A stretch of 64,000 bases of DNA, from NCBI GenBank assembly GCA_964450915.1, contig CAYVFG010000001.1, positions 1 to 64,000 on the forward strand, written 5' to 3'. The notes under the pieces were generated by a model that searched no databases, had not been told where the DNA came from, and saw only the letters and a list, made by a program, of their open reading frames with translations. Within the stretch, counting starts at the first letter, position 1; the number at the start of each line of letters is the position of its first letter. The DNA comes from HO2-45-11b sp964450915. Lineage in GTDB: Bacteria > Patescibacteriota > Andersenbacteria > UBA10190. Of this stretch, positions 24,635 to 33,540 are shown one piece after another. Made by a program: the position numbers and the translations under genes.

Positions 24635-26381
24635 ATCCATGAACGAAATGCCAGCACATTGCGCCATACAACTTTTTCCAATCACGCTTATCGTGCTCGT
24701 ATCGATATGCCCAATACTTCCATTCCTCAAACGTAGGCAAGCGATGATATACGGAAAAGAATATATCGTTAAGCGGCTGTAATTCTTCAAGTGTAACTTT
24801 TTTTAATTTACTCGTAGATGCACCCAACACTTTGCCGTGCTTTTTTATGGGCTGAATCGAATCATGCCCCGCACAGCAATCCCCCTCATCCCCTCGCGGA
24901 TGATCGCCAGAACCTCCAGACGATGGAGAATCATTTTTAATTTCAGAAACATCTGCGCCATCATCACTAATTTTTACAGTGAAAGATTCTTGTTTACCCG
25001 GTGTCGTAGTGCCTGTCAGAGTTTCTGAAGTATTGCCGCCATCCTCATTTCCATATGTCAGCACCACATGGTACTCCCCCGTGCCGGTTCCTGTAAGATT
25101 TACCGTGTATATTCCGCTCGGCACATTTTGCAAAATAATAACTTTTGGATCATCCGATGATGAATCTGGTGAAATGCTAATGTACGCATCGTCGCCATAA
25201 TCATTTACATCTTTAGACACCTTCTTCCCATTCGGATCCGTAATAATGACCGACACAGGAGATAATACCGCGAGGCCAAATAAACTTTTCGGCGCTTGGT
25301 AAATAAATTCTGGCCCATGATTATCAGATATTCCAAGAGCATTTAATATTTGATCTTGTGCATGTTCCGGCAAATCAATATGTTTTACGCCGTCAACAAT
25401 AACCGGCTCATTTGCGCCAAAACTTTCGTCGAGAACTGCGCTCGATTTCAATACGGTAGAATCTCCTTCGTCCGTATTCGGCGATGGCACTTCTTCGGCT
25501 GGGTGCCCGTCCCTCCAGCGGTCCAGCGCTTTGTCTTGATCCGTCTGATCGCCAGACAGTGCAATTGTTCCGAGCGTTTGTTCGCCATTACCGGCAATCG
25601 TTGCAATATTCACGTCTTGTAAAATATTCTCCAAATTATCATGCAAAGATTGCAAAATTGGATTTGTATCTACGTCGCTTAGCTGAGCATCGCCTCCATC
25701 TTTTATGAGAAACGGCTGCGACGGTAACAGTTCTTTTAATGATGGAAAGAACTGACGATAACCGGCAGGGTTTTGTAGATCCGGTTGCTTTGTTACAACC
25801 TTCAAAGCGCCTTCTATTAAGTTGACATAATTATTCAAGACAAAACTCCAGCTTTTCGGCAACACCCCGCCTTCCCACGGCAAGTATACATCACTCGCCC
25901 CCTCATTAGGAGTTCCCAACATTACAAGATTTCCGATTTCTCCGGGCGTGTAATCGTCACTGTTCATATACTCCTGCACGACCAACCCACCCATACTATG
26001 TGCCACTATATCCACCTGTCCCGTTTTTTGTTTCGCCGCCTTAATCATGGGCATAAGAAAATTGTGAGCAGACTCTGCATTCGGTTTTCGCCAGTCGTAA
26101 TATGCGGTAAAAAGATCTACATCGTTTTTATATCCCGCAGAATGTAATCGAACGCGCAAACCCGCATATATATCGTAAGATGGTACAGCTTGCCATGTTC
26201 CACCTGATTTATTTTCAAATAACGCCAATGAATTAAATGACCCTAGGAGCCCAGGAACAATGATGACAGGATTCTTCGGGGGAGGCGGAGCTACAATAAT
26301 TTGCGCATCTGCGCCACTGGACCGAAATAAGAAAAAGATTAGAAAAAGAAAACCGAATAAATATTTATATCGTTCCGCCAT
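24633..26381 (-). CDS. Secreted LCAT/lipase-like alpha/beta hydrolase
   Basis: 582 residues. Residues 1-26 are a signal peptide. The hydrolase domain starts with NPVIIVPGLLGS, contains LFTAYYDWRKPN (compare the lid region of lecithin:cholesterol acyltransferases) and the nucleophile elbow IVAHSMGGLVVQEYM. The oxyanion-side segment VMLGTPNEGA follows. A beta-sandwich-like region (about 380-470, with SGIYTVNLTGTGTGEYHVVL) comes next, then a flexible Gly/Ser/Asp stretch with two cysteines. The C-terminal segment (LPTFEEWKYWAYRYEHDKR) is typical of terminal motifs in large secreted CPR proteins. It likely cleaves or transfers acyl chains outside the membrane. A membrane-protein gene overlaps its start by 17 bases. 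Confidence 0.85.
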   Translation of the reverse strand: MAERYKYLFGFLFLIFFLFRSSGADAQIIVAPPPPKNPVIIVPGLLGSFNSLALFENKSGGTWQAVPSYDIYAGLRVRLHSAGYKNDVDLFTAYYDWRKPNAESAHNFLMPMIKAAKQKTGQVDIVAHSMGGLVVQEYMNSDDYTPGEIGNLVMLGTPNEGASDVYLPWEGGVLPKSWSFVLNNYVNLIEGALKVVTKQPDLQNPAGYRQFFPSLKELLPSQPFLIKDGGDAQLSDVDTNPILQSLHDNLENILQDVNIATIAGNGEQTLGTIALSGDQTDQDKALDRWRDGHPAEEVPSPNTDEGDSTVLKSSAVLDESFGANEPVIVDGVKHIDLPEHAQDQILNALGISDNHGPEFIYQAPKSLFGLAVLSPVSVIITDPNGKKVSKDVNDYGDDAYISISPDSSSDDPKVIILQNVPSGIYTVNLTGTGTGEYHVVLTYGNEDGGNTSETLTGTTTPGKQESFTVKISDDGADVSEIKNDSPSSGGSGDHPRGDEGDCCAGHDSIQPIKKHGKVLGASTSKLKKVTLEELQPLNDIFFSVYHRLPTFEEWKYWAYRYEHDKRDWKKLYGAMCWHFVHG

Positions 26382-26685
26382 ACATTGAATACGCCGCGAG
26401 ACTTCCTAAAATTGCCACAAATAACCAAGGAATAACATAATGACCCAGAAGGAATGCTCCAATCGAATAAAGCACTATCTTCCATACAAATTTTTTAGGA
26501 TCTTTTTTATAGCGCCCTTTTTTAATAAAAAAGAATACCCAAACAACTAACATAAGAGCATATGGCAAATAGGGAAATACGTAATACAACAAAACATGAT
26601 CTTCAATCTCAATCCACTTATCCGACGTCTGCACATACGCATCCGGATTATCACCAATCATTCTCAATAACGTGTCTACAAACAT
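26365..26685 (-). CDS. Small integral membrane protein
   Basis: 106 residues from the ATG at 26685; a longer frame reaches 26757 but lacks a better start. Three membrane helices are evident: YVFPYLPYALMLVVWVFFF, IVLYSIGAFLLGHYVI and WLFVAILGSLAAYSMYG. A basic loop (KKGRYKKDPKKF) faces the cytoplasm. It overlaps the secreted lipase gene by 17 bases, so the two are translated from one mRNA. It might assist export or anchoring of the lipase. No family recognised. Confidence 0.7.
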   Translation of the reverse strand: MFVDTLLRMIGDNPDAYVQTSDKWIEIEDHVLLYYVFPYLPYALMLVVWVFFFIKKGRYKKDPKKFVWKIVLYSIGAFLLGHYVIPWLFVAILGSLAAYSMYGGTI

Positions 26686-26831
26686 GAAGATATCGTACCA
26701 CCGTCGCTCAACAGCGCAAAAATAATGCGTCAAAGGTCGTTGACAACCCCACACCACAGGCCTACGCTAGCAGTGCGAGCTAGTACAGACTATCTGAAAC
26801 ACGTTCCTGTCCTTTTCCAAAGGAGAACATA

Positions 26832-27551
26832 ATGTACAACGTTATTGGTATCGACGCCGACATCAGCTGCGGTTGCGGAACTGCCATCCCTGTTGTTCAA
26901 GATAACGACAAAAACGGAAAATGGTGCTGGCTGCACCACGATGGCAGAAATCCGTTATGGTATCCAAAAACGAGACTGTCGGAAGAAATTGCGCTAGGAA
27001 ACTTTCACCCTCTTGATACTTCAATCCCATTTAACCAAAAACAATCAGATACCCCCGTATTCGTCTCCACGGAGTTCCTGGATTTTAATCGCATCGGCCT
27101 GCCAAAATTCTTTAGCAATAAGCGATGCTGCTGGGAATGCCTTTCCGGAGTACAGCCTTACACCTTAGTAACCTGCACTTCCTTACTGTGCTCCATGTAT
27201 TGGCTCGATGATTTGGCGCGAATGACAGCGTATAGTATTGATCGCCATATTCGAAAGCCTTCAGATGCCGCTGGAGAAAACGCTATGCTTCGAAGAATGG
27301 CGGGGATCGCAATACGAATCGCGAACGACCAGTCGATTGTCTTAAATCTGCACATTCGCATCTGCGCCTTCCTGATTGATCAAGAAGAGATATATGGCTA
27401 CTTCTGTGACCATGTTGCAGAAAAGCACCACATGGAAGTAACGGACAATATTACACGAAGAACGAAGCGCAAAAATGTTGAATTCTGGGATTTTAAGGAG
27501 ATGATCCTTGCCCACATTGAAAAGATCGGGTCGTTACAGCATGCACTTTGA
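26832..27551 (+). CDS. Hypothetical cysteine-rich protein, 239 residues
   Basis: The start is set by AAAGGAG seven bases before the ATG. There are about 16 cysteines and histidines in clusters: SCGCGTAIP, KWCWLHHDG, KRCCWECLSG and YFCDHVAEKHH. The CCWEC and CGCG groups could bind zinc. No membrane segment or signal is seen. A promoter TTGACA, 17 bases, TACGCT precedes it (26740-26768) and a terminator with a GC-rich stem and T-run follows at about 27578-27607. It is a lone unit. I do not recognise a family; the metal-site idea is inference. Confidence 0.75.
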   Translation: MYNVIGIDADISCGCGTAIPVVQDNDKNGKWCWLHHDGRNPLWYPKTRLSEEIALGNFHPLDTSIPFNQKQSDTPVFVSTEFLDFNRIGLPKFFSNKRCCWECLSGVQPYTLVTCTSLLCSMYWLDDLARMTAYSIDRHIRKPSDAAGENAMLRRMAGIAIRIANDQSIVLNLHIRICAFLIDQEEIYGYFCDHVAEKHHMEVTDNITRRTKRKNVEFWDFKEMILAHIEKIGSLQHAL

Positions 27552-27684
27552 GGATAGAAAACTAACCCACACACCCCTCGCCGCCCCACGCACCGCGCGG
27601 GGCTTTTTTATTGACAAAAAGCTATTAAAAGCCTAACGTAGATATGCGTTTGATCGTTTCATCCCCCATTGAGGAGGCAGGAAG

Positions 27685-28047
27685 ATGCTGTACATCGTCC
27701 GGATTACCCAACCAATCAGCATGGAAATTCACGGCGCTCTTATGGTCGCCACGTACAGAATGCTGGCGAACATGGATCGGCGTCGAAGAATTTGCTCTTC
27801 AACGTGCGAAGGCTGGGTTCAAACGAACCGCCGCGAAATCACCATCAGCAGTCTTCGAGGCGTTGCGTGCGAAGCAAAATTCGACTGCGACCCGTACGAC
27901 GAACCGGTCACTGCAAACTTCGTGATGCCGTACGCCGGAATCGCCCAGCTCGAGCAAGCAAAATCTCTCGGACGGATCAGTTCGATCTTTGGCGTGCAGG
28001 AAGGCATCCCGAACCCAATCCGCGACTTGCTCCGCAGAGCTGCATAA
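27685..28047 (+). CDS. Hypothetical protein, 120 residues, lone unit
   Basis: GGAGG lies nine bases before the ATG, a promoter beginning TTGACA is at about 27612, and a GC-rich terminator ends the unit at about 28078-28108. The protein is compact, with three cysteines (CSSTCEGW, CEAKFDC), a mixed strand pattern (ITISSLRGVACEAKFDC) and a basic helical end (NPIRDLLRRAA). Cytoplasmic by appearance. No family recognised. Confidence 0.75.
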   Translation: MLYIVRITQPISMEIHGALMVATYRMLANMDRRRRICSSTCEGWVQTNRREITISSLRGVACEAKFDCDPYDEPVTANFVMPYAGIAQLEQAKSLGRISSIFGVQEGIPNPIRDLLRRAA

Positions 28048-28178
28048 GCAACCCGTCACCATCCGCTCCTTGCCCTTTCGCCCCGTGCACATGCTCGGGG
28101 CTTTTTTATGTAAAAAAAATCCTGCTTAAGCATCATGCTAAGCAGGAACACAGATCTTCGGGAATATTGCATACATGT

Positions 28179-28610
28179 TCAAAATTCTCGCCCCTCCGCA
28201 ATCATTTGATGCTTTCGAGGCTTGGATGCCCGCATGAGCTGAACACCGTTTGGAGTATCGACCACTTCCAGCCCTTCCAACACAACATGAAATGTGAGCA
28301 GCGTGCCATCGTCTTGCTCAAACACAGCCCGCAGCATGAAACTCTTGTCGGGCCTCGTCCAGATCGGAGTAACTGATTCAAGTTTGCCAGACGGACAAAG
28401 CTGAAACATCACTGCAAACCCTTGCACCTGTTCAACATTTATCACGGAGTCCGGCGCATCTTGAAGCATCATTCTTGGAACAGGCCGCTCCGACACTGCT
28501 TGCCGGGTTCGAATACGACGCTCCCACTGATCCCCAATACACAGCAGAAAAATCACCGTGCTTATCACCAATACTTGCCTCGACGAGATAGAGCAAAAAA
28601 TCCTTCTCAT
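28179..28610 (-). CDS. Membrane-anchored hypothetical protein, 143 residues
   Basis: GGGAG precedes the ATG at good spacing. Residues 12-27 (VLVISTVIFLLCIG) form a single membrane anchor. The rest is a soluble domain with alternating strands (GFAVMFQLCPSGKLESVTPIW, FMLRAVFEQDDGTLLTFHVVLEGLEVV). A terminator with the stem CCTGCTTAGC/GCTTAAGCAGG and a long T-run follows at 28114-28150. Function unknown. Confidence 0.72.
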   Translation of the reverse strand: MRRIFCSISSRQVLVISTVIFLLCIGDQWERRIRTRQAVSERPVPRMMLQDAPDSVINVEQVQGFAVMFQLCPSGKLESVTPIWTRPDKSFMLRAVFEQDDGTLLTFHVVLEGLEVVDTPNGVQLMRASKPRKHQMIAEGREF

Positions 28611-28844
28611 GGCTCACTCCCCAGACTAAAGAACTCGTGAATTGGAAAAGAGCGTATTGCTCCCTATTGGGAAGTATCTGCTTTTTTGTTCACTAGGCAA
28701 ATGCAGTTGTGCACCGAACTTCGTTACTATCAATGTCAATATTGCCTGACAACTCGATCATAAAATTGCCTTGTTGCGCATTTTTATAGGCTGTATATAT
28801 GGATTTATGAAGATAAATATACACCATCAAAGGAGGTGTTCGTC

Positions 28845-29063
28845 ATGACAACAGTCGTTAATACTCCCCCGTCATCCGGAGATAATGGAAATTCGGGGAT
28901 CATTATCGGAGTAGTCATACTGCTCATAGTGCTTTTCCTCCTCTTCTTCTTTGGCGCTCCATTCCTTCGAGGAAATCGAACGGCTCCGGCTCCACAATCA
29001 GGAGGAGTACAAGTCCCTAGCCAGATTGACGTAAATGTTAATAAAGCTCCTCAGCCATCCTAA
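28845..29063 (+). CDS. Small single-pass membrane protein, 72 residues
   Basis: AAAGGAGGTG lies just before the ATG at 28845, a near-perfect ribosome-binding site. A 23-residue hydrophobic helix (GIIIGVVILLIVLFLLFFFGAPF) is followed by a Pro/Ala/Gln-rich tail ending in VNVNKAPQPS. Small proteins of this plan often assist membrane complexes. The stop overlaps that of the convergent VOC gene by four bases. Confidence 0.72.
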   Translation: MTTVVNTPPSSGDNGNSGIIIGVVILLIVLFLLFFFGAPFLRGNRTAPAPQSGGVQVPSQIDVNVNKAPQPS

Positions 29064-29488
29064 CCCTGCGCCATGGTTGTGGGTTGCAAAAGCGATACTC
29101 GATTGCCTTCGGTGTCTACAATAGATGCGAATAATCCAACACCGGGAATTTCATCGGGCTGGCCATCTTTCAAGTGTCCGCCAATAACTTTTCCGCCTGC
29201 ATCGGCAACCTTTTTCATCGCAGCTTGAATATCGTCTACGGAAATAACGATAGATGGATACTGCGACATCGGATCCTCCGTCTTTTGGTAAAATCCGCCG
29301 TTAATAGCGCCGGGAGTTGTGGGGCGTCCGGCAGGATCGTTCGGGTCAGTGTCTGTCGTCGTCACCGTTACATAATCGCCCATTTCCGGGCCCATCTGAT
29401 TCGTTTTCCAGCCGAACGCTGTTTCGTAAAATGCGCGCATGCGCGCTCGATCTTCTGCTGGCATTTCAAAATGAACTACTGGATTCAT
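29060..29488 (-). CDS. VOC-family protein (glyoxalase/bleomycin-resistance fold)
   Basis: 142 residues with the two-module VOC fold: NPVVHFEMPAEDRARMRAFYETAFGWKTN in the first half and YPSIVISVDDIQAAMKKVADAGGKVIGG in the second, closing with GVGLFASIVDTEGNRVSLLQ. The H-F-E and late D-T-E-G-N-x-x-x-L positions fit the subgroup of small stand-alone proteins related to YdeE/PhnB-like enzymes. Substrate unknown; the metal ligand set seems incomplete compared with glyoxalase I. Confidence 0.85.
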   Translation of the reverse strand: MNPVVHFEMPAEDRARMRAFYETAFGWKTNQMGPEMGDYVTVTTTDTDPNDPAGRPTTPGAINGGFYQKTEDPMSQYPSIVISVDDIQAAMKKVADAGGKVIGGHLKDGQPDEIPGVGLFASIVDTEGNRVSLLQPTTMAQG

Positions 29489-29598
29489 ACATTATAGAGA
29501 TAAAAAATTATATATTCAGTATACAAAAAATCGCTCGCCTTGAACAAAAAAGTTCGAAGCGAGCGCGGTTGGAAATGGTGTTGCGTTACTCCGCAAGA

Positions 29599-30027
29599 TC
29601 AATGGGCAGCCGAGCACAGTTGTCGAAATTCCCGATGGCTTTCTTCGTAGTGGACGGAGAAGCTCACATCAATCGGCTCCGTCTTCGTGATCCGGCCGCT
29701 CAGCTGGATATGTCCGTTGCTGTGCACAAAACCGTGCAAACGAACGAACCCGTGGGGCGGCGCCTCTTGGAAAATCCGTCGGCGCAAGTTATTGCTCACC
29801 GCAACTCGAGACGGGATCGGCTGTCGGCGCTCTTCTGGCGTACCTTGCTGCAAAACCGTAACCCTGAGCACACTCGATGGGCAGAACGAGAGCACGAGGC
29901 GGTCATCTCGCTGACGAACGCCAACGCCGTCAAGCGTAATTTTTGCTGTATCGCCATGCATGATGCCCGCAGCTTCCAGCCGGTCAATCAACGATGGTTC
30001 CTGGTCAAAGATCAAAGGTCGATTCAT
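29599..30027 (-). CDS. Hypothetical protein, 142 residues, lone unit
   Basis: AGGAG lies nine bases before the ATG at 30027. The protein is mostly beta by appearance (AKITLDGVGVRQRDDRLVLSFCPSSVLRVTVL, GFVRLHGFVHSNGHIQLSGRI), with no signal or membrane helix. A promoter (TTGCAG, 18 bases, TACGGT) lies upstream near 30100. A terminator stem containing CGCTCG with a T-run is at 29531-29570. No family recognised. Confidence 0.7.
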   Translation of the reverse strand: MNRPLIFDQEPSLIDRLEAAGIMHGDTAKITLDGVGVRQRDDRLVLSFCPSSVLRVTVLQQGTPEERRQPIPSRVAVSNNLRRRIFQEAPPHGFVRLHGFVHSNGHIQLSGRITKTEPIDVSFSVHYEESHREFRQLCSAAH

Positions 30028-30201
30028 GATCCTGCTCCTGTGCAAGAGTTCCGACGGATTTCAATCCCCACATTGAGAACGAAATCTGCATATACCGTAC
30101 GCCTAACTACAGCATCCCTGCAAGCGTTTTTGCCGGCCTGCGATAATAAAGAAAAACGAGTACCGATATCGCTATCAGTACTCGACTAAAACATACTTCA
30201 T

Positions 30202-30411
30202 TTACTCGTCACCACCGACGGTGCACGCAGCCATTCGCCGCTGACACTCCGCACAAGTAGCTACGTGCGCCCCAATAATCGCATGGCTTGTTGCCTCAAA
30301 ATCACCAGGACTTTCCGCATAATGCTGAATTAACGGAAACACACGTTCGTGCAATTGCGCTGCGTCGTCCGTCATTTCAATGCGAATGGGTTCGCGCGCT
30401 TGCTCGTTCAT
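30202..30411 (-). CDS. Small putative zinc-finger protein (zf-HC2-like)
   Basis: 69 residues; AGGAGGAG precedes the ATG. The C-terminal HVATCAECQRRMAAC contains His-x3-Cys-x2-Cys, the spacing of the zf-HC2 zinc site of anti-sigma factors. A helix precedes it. No membrane segment is attached, so it would be a soluble, free-standing version. The promoter is TTGACA, 17 bases ending ATGC, TACATA (about 30458-30486), and a terminator hairpin with GAGTACTGATA/TATCGGTACTC follows. Regulation of a sigma factor is a guess from the motif. Confidence 0.65.
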   Translation of the reverse strand: MNEQAREPIRIEMTDDAAQLHERVFPLIQHYAESPGDFEATSHAIIGAHVATCAECQRRMAACTVGGDE

Positions 30412-30485
30412 AGTAAGCTCCTCCTTTCAAAGAACTGAACTGGTATTAGGTTGGAAACTATATGTAGCATGAGTAATTACTTATG

Positions 30486-31466
30486 TCAAGCTGCGCTTGA
30501 TTGATTAGCTGCTTCATCGATTCCTCGCAACTGCCCCGCAACCTCTCTGGCAAACTGAGGGCTTGGCATCCCGGTTTGCTTGTTTATATACTCTCCGCTT
30601 GCAGAAATACGCATAAGAAATCCCTTTGTTTGGTTTTCTTGTAATTCGTTATCTTTCACAAAGTCGTACATCCCTCGGCTAGCTTGGTCCGCATATGCGG
30701 AGGGTTCTCCTGCCACAGGAAATACTTGCTCCATATTCCATGCTCCGTCCGTCTTTTTTTCCATTGGCTTGAGCTGAAATAAATAGGCAATATCGCTTTT
30801 GGAACTCAGCCCAACGAGATCGATTTTATTAATTGCATCAACGCGAATGTCATCATGAGGCACAATGTCCCATCCGCATTCTTCGCGAATAACCCATTGC
30901 AAAGCAACATCTCGCAGAATCCCATTTTTCCATCCATCAAACGTGAGCCCCTTTGGATTTTGATGAAAATACCTGCCTAAATACGTTTCTTGTGTATTCC
31001 AAAAAATAGCTGCTTTTCGAACTGCTTCAGCGGGATTATTTCTGTGATTATCATTCAATTCAGTCAGATACGATGCAATGGAAGATTGCACGGAAATATT
31101 TTCTTCAAACTCTAATGGCAACGAAGACGCTCCTCTTTTTTCCAACCCGCCGAATATTGCATGTTGACTAAGAATAAACGTACCCAGCATTGCTTGCACG
31201 GCAGTCTTGTTTGCCTGCGGCTCTTTTTGGCGATCAGCGATTTGCAAATATTTATCACGAAACCGATGAATAAGTTCCAAGTATTTCGAATCGCGTTGAG
31301 CTTTATTGAGAGTGGCATCGCTGTCCGCCATGTGCTCGGCTGTCTGTCGAATTCTATCTACCTCTACGTTGAAATTCTCCGGAGTAAAGTCTATATGAAG
31401 AGCTTCCGGCGAAGCAGGCTTCTTGGGCGCCTCACGTTCCGCTCGTGGCATTGTTTCCATTCTCAT
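30486..31466 (-). CDS. Hypothetical protein, 326 residues
   Basis: A soluble, mainly helical protein. The N-terminal 25 residues are Pro/Ala/Lys-rich, then comes a helical region with TPENFNVEVDRIRQTAEHM. Near residue 215, INKIDLVGLSSKSDIAYLFQLKP shows Asp, then Q-x-K on a strand, in the manner of a PD-(D/E)xK nuclease core, but the evidence is thin. No ribosome-binding site is obvious; TATTAT about 15 bases before the ATG could be a -10 for a near-leaderless message. Family unknown. Confidence 0.6.
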   Translation of the reverse strand: MRMETMPRAEREAPKKPASPEALHIDFTPENFNVEVDRIRQTAEHMADSDATLNKAQRDSKYLELIHRFRDKYLQIADRQKEPQANKTAVQAMLGTFILSQHAIFGGLEKRGASSLPLEFEENISVQSSIASYLTELNDNHRNNPAEAVRKAAIFWNTQETYLGRYFHQNPKGLTFDGWKNGILRDVALQWVIREECGWDIVPHDDIRVDAINKIDLVGLSSKSDIAYLFQLKPMEKKTDGAWNMEQVFPVAGEPSAYADQASRGMYDFVKDNELQENQTKGFLMRISASGEYINKQTGMPSPQFAREVAGQLRGIDEAANQSSAA

Positions 31467-31480
31467 ACAAAAATAATACC

Positions 31481-31705
31481 CTACTTTACGCTAATCTCCA
31501 GCAGCTTTTTGGTACTTGTTCGCCCGCGTGCCAGCCTCACCTGCGTCGTCGGCACGCCATAATACTGCGCCACCAGTTTTATTATCGCCCAATTCGCCCG
31601 CCCCTTTTCGGGCGCCTCCTTCACATACACAACCAAATTCTCCTCGTCGATTTTCTCAACCCGACTCTCCCGGGCATGAACCTTCGCCTTGATTGTGATG
31701 TACAT
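31481..31705 (-). CDS. DUF167 family protein (YggU-like)
   Basis: 74 residues. The family hallmarks are ITIKAKVHARESRVEKID, VYVKEAPEKGRANWAIIKLVAQYYGV and the strand VRLARGRTSTKKLLEI. Members are small, widely conserved proteins of unknown function with an alpha/beta fold. The gene lies 14 bases upstream of the 326-residue hypothetical gene on the same strand and may share its mRNA. Confidence 0.9.
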   Translation of the reverse strand: MYITIKAKVHARESRVEKIDEENLVVYVKEAPEKGRANWAIIKLVAQYYGVPTTQVRLARGRTSTKKLLEISVK

Positions 31706-31763
31706 ATTTAAACTTTAGCATACTGGTCGCTTGCCCTGCGAAGCTCGTAAGCGTAGTAGGGTC

Positions 31764-31784
31764 ATCCCGGACTTGATCCGGGAT
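31764..31784. repeat. Palindromic intergenic element
   Basis: Perfect 7-bp arms ATCCCGG/CCGGGAT flank ACTTGAT. Elements with this core are common as dispersed intergenic repeats in several bacterial groups. It may also act as a transcription end signal for the minus-strand or plus-strand neighbour, though there is no T-run. Confidence 0.6.
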
Positions 31785-31872
31785 CCAGAAAATCCCTTGC
31801 AAACTCACGAACACTTTCGGAACAATAGAAATATTGAAAAATTAATCACTTATTTTCAATTTAATCATACAT

Positions 31873-32082
31873 ATGAAACCAAAATATCTTCGAAATAGCG
31901 GTAAGCAATGGACACCACAAGAGCAAATAACTCTTTTAAATTTGGCTATGCGAAATACACCAACACGAGTAATAGGGCTCGAATTAGGAAGACCTGAAGC
32001 AGGCGTTTATGCGAAAGCAAGAGAGCTTGGCATCAGTCTTCATCCAACAAATCAATCTCCCTATAACCGAAGGGCAAAATAG
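31873..32082 (+). CDS. Small helix-turn-helix (Myb/SANT-like) protein
   Basis: 69 residues. KQWTPQEQITLLNLAMRNTPTRVIGLELGRPEAGVYAKARELG has the W-T-x-x-E start, the helix-turn-helix core with IGLELGR and the A-V-x-x-K-A-x-x-L-G end seen in small bacterial Myb-like DNA-binding proteins. The tail is basic. It lies next to the CBASS-like operon, convergent with it, and could be a local regulator; that is inference from position. Confidence 0.7.
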   Translation: MKPKYLRNSGKQWTPQEQITLLNLAMRNTPTRVIGLELGRPEAGVYAKARELGISLHPTNQSPYNRRAK

Positions 32083-32199
32083 GAAAAAATTATAACTTCT
32101 TTAATAGCGCCTGGTATAGGATCGATTTTTTTCAAGCGTATCTCTTTCTGCATCACGTGGTAGGAATTTACAATCCTATATATTCGCAAGAATCGACTT

Positions 32200-33540
32200 C
32201 TAAACGATTCGAATATTTACCCTGTCTTTAGCGACACAGATCGAATTATTTATAGCATAGCATTCGACATAAGATCTGCTCGGAAATGCAGTGCTCTCTA
32301 TACCATTTTTCGTACCGCCTTTAGTAATTTCACCTCTTGGATCTTTAGAATTATCACTATTCTTAACCTTCCACCAATAATCATCTGCTCCGGTTTCATT
32401 ATTTCTGATAGAAAATCTTATTTTTCGTGTCCTATGACCGCCCGAGGAAACGCCATTTTTTCTTAAAAGAGGCGTTGCTTTTAACCAGCCATGCAAGAAG
32501 CCGCTAAGGGGGTGAACATTCCCATCAATTTTAAATACCAGGCCCTGATCAATCAGAGTTTTGATTTTAAAATCGAATAGATATTCTTCCGATGCTATTC
32601 TTGAAGTAAAATCAATTTCCATTAGTTTTTCTATCGAACCTTCTTCGCTGAGTCGCTCTAGCTTGATTAGAAAATTATCCCTCGCTGTTTTGATTTTTTC
32701 CTTCTGAACCTCCGTTAGCTTGTCTAGATAGTCATCAATAAATTTATCGCTATTTGCACGGTCATGAATTTGGTTAGGCTTATTTATTATATCCGGCAAT
32801 TCAACAAAAAATTTAAAAATGGCATCAAATATCTCTAGATTATTGTTCTCTTGGAAAAATATTGTGACAATTTGCTCAAGATGAAATGACTTTAGTTTGA
32901 GCTCATTATCCATGTCTTCCAAATTATTTTTCCATTTTTTGACAATCTTGGAAGTTTTTCTAAATTCTCCGCTGGTAGCATTATCTATTTCCGAAGCCAC
33001 TTTAATATATCCCCTAGGATCAGATGTAATCCATCCCATATCGCCATGCTGCTGCGAAAGCTTCTCATAATACATAGTACGGTTTTTATGTTTTTCCTGA
33101 ATCACTTCCGGCACCTTATATACATCTTCACTAAATTCATTTTTTGAGAAAATATAAACAGGAACAATATCAACAGAGAATACCTCCTCGCTACTCTCAA
33201 AATATGCAACAGTTACAGAGTGGGTTTGTAGCTGCACTTTAATCTTATAATCAGTAGGGTTGCTATAGTCGCTTTCAATTTTATCCCGCAATTCTTCTAA
33301 AGAGTCTAATGGATTATGAATATTTTCATCCCAATTTCCCAAAAAATACAGGATATCAAGGTCCTGTACATGGGTAATAGCTGTAAATCGCGGATACGAT
33401 CCAATTTGGATACAATTATTATCCCCTAGCAAATCCTGAAAAGATTCGTAGATCTCCTTAATTTGTTCCCGCTCACCCTCCTTCGGAGATAGCGTTCGTG
33501 CGTAACTCCGTAACTTTTCGTTAAACTTATCTTTTTTCAT
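32200..33540 (-). CDS. CD-NTase (SMODS-type nucleotidyltransferase) with AGS-C sensor domain
   Basis: 446 residues. The nucleotidyltransferase core carries IGSYPRFTAITHVQDLDILYFL (G-S-Y-x-R-x-T-x-I and D-x-D metal ligands) and a third acidic strand VFSVDIVPVYI. A helical region typical of bacterial cGAS/DncV-like enzymes follows. Residues 370-446 (RNNETGADDYWWKVKNS, RGEITKGG, YVECYAINN) resemble the AGS-C domain fused to some SMODS enzymes. Such enzymes make cyclic di- or trinucleotides on phage infection and switch on a partner effector. The start overlaps the end of the upstream membrane-protein gene by 14 bases. No Cap2/Cap3 genes follow, so this would be a minimal two-gene CBASS. Confidence 0.85.
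   Translation of the reverse strand: MKKDKFNEKLRSYARTLSPKEGEREQIKEIYESFQDLLGDNNCIQIGSYPRFTAITHVQDLDILYFLGNWDENIHNPLDSLEELRDKIESDYSNPTDYKIKVQLQTHSVTVAYFESSEEVFSVDIVPVYIFSKNEFSEDVYKVPEVIQEKHKNRTMYYEKLSQQHGDMGWITSDPRGYIKVASEIDNATSGEFRKTSKIVKKWKNNLEDMDNELKLKSFHLEQIVTIFFQENNNLEIFDAIFKFFVELPDIINKPNQIHDRANSDKFIDDYLDKLTEVQKEKIKTARDNFLIKLERLSEEGSIEKLMEIDFTSRIASEEYLFDFKIKTLIDQGLVFKIDGNVHPLSGFLHGWLKATPLLRKNGVSSGGHRTRKIRFSIRNNETGADDYWWKVKNSDNSKDPRGEITKGGTKNGIESTAFPSRSYVECYAINNSICVAKDRVNIRIV

Noticed and set aside
30486..31466. Calling the 326-residue protein a restriction nuclease
   Set aside because: Only a loose D ... Q-x-K pattern is present, with no neighbouring methylase or helicase, so no function is given.
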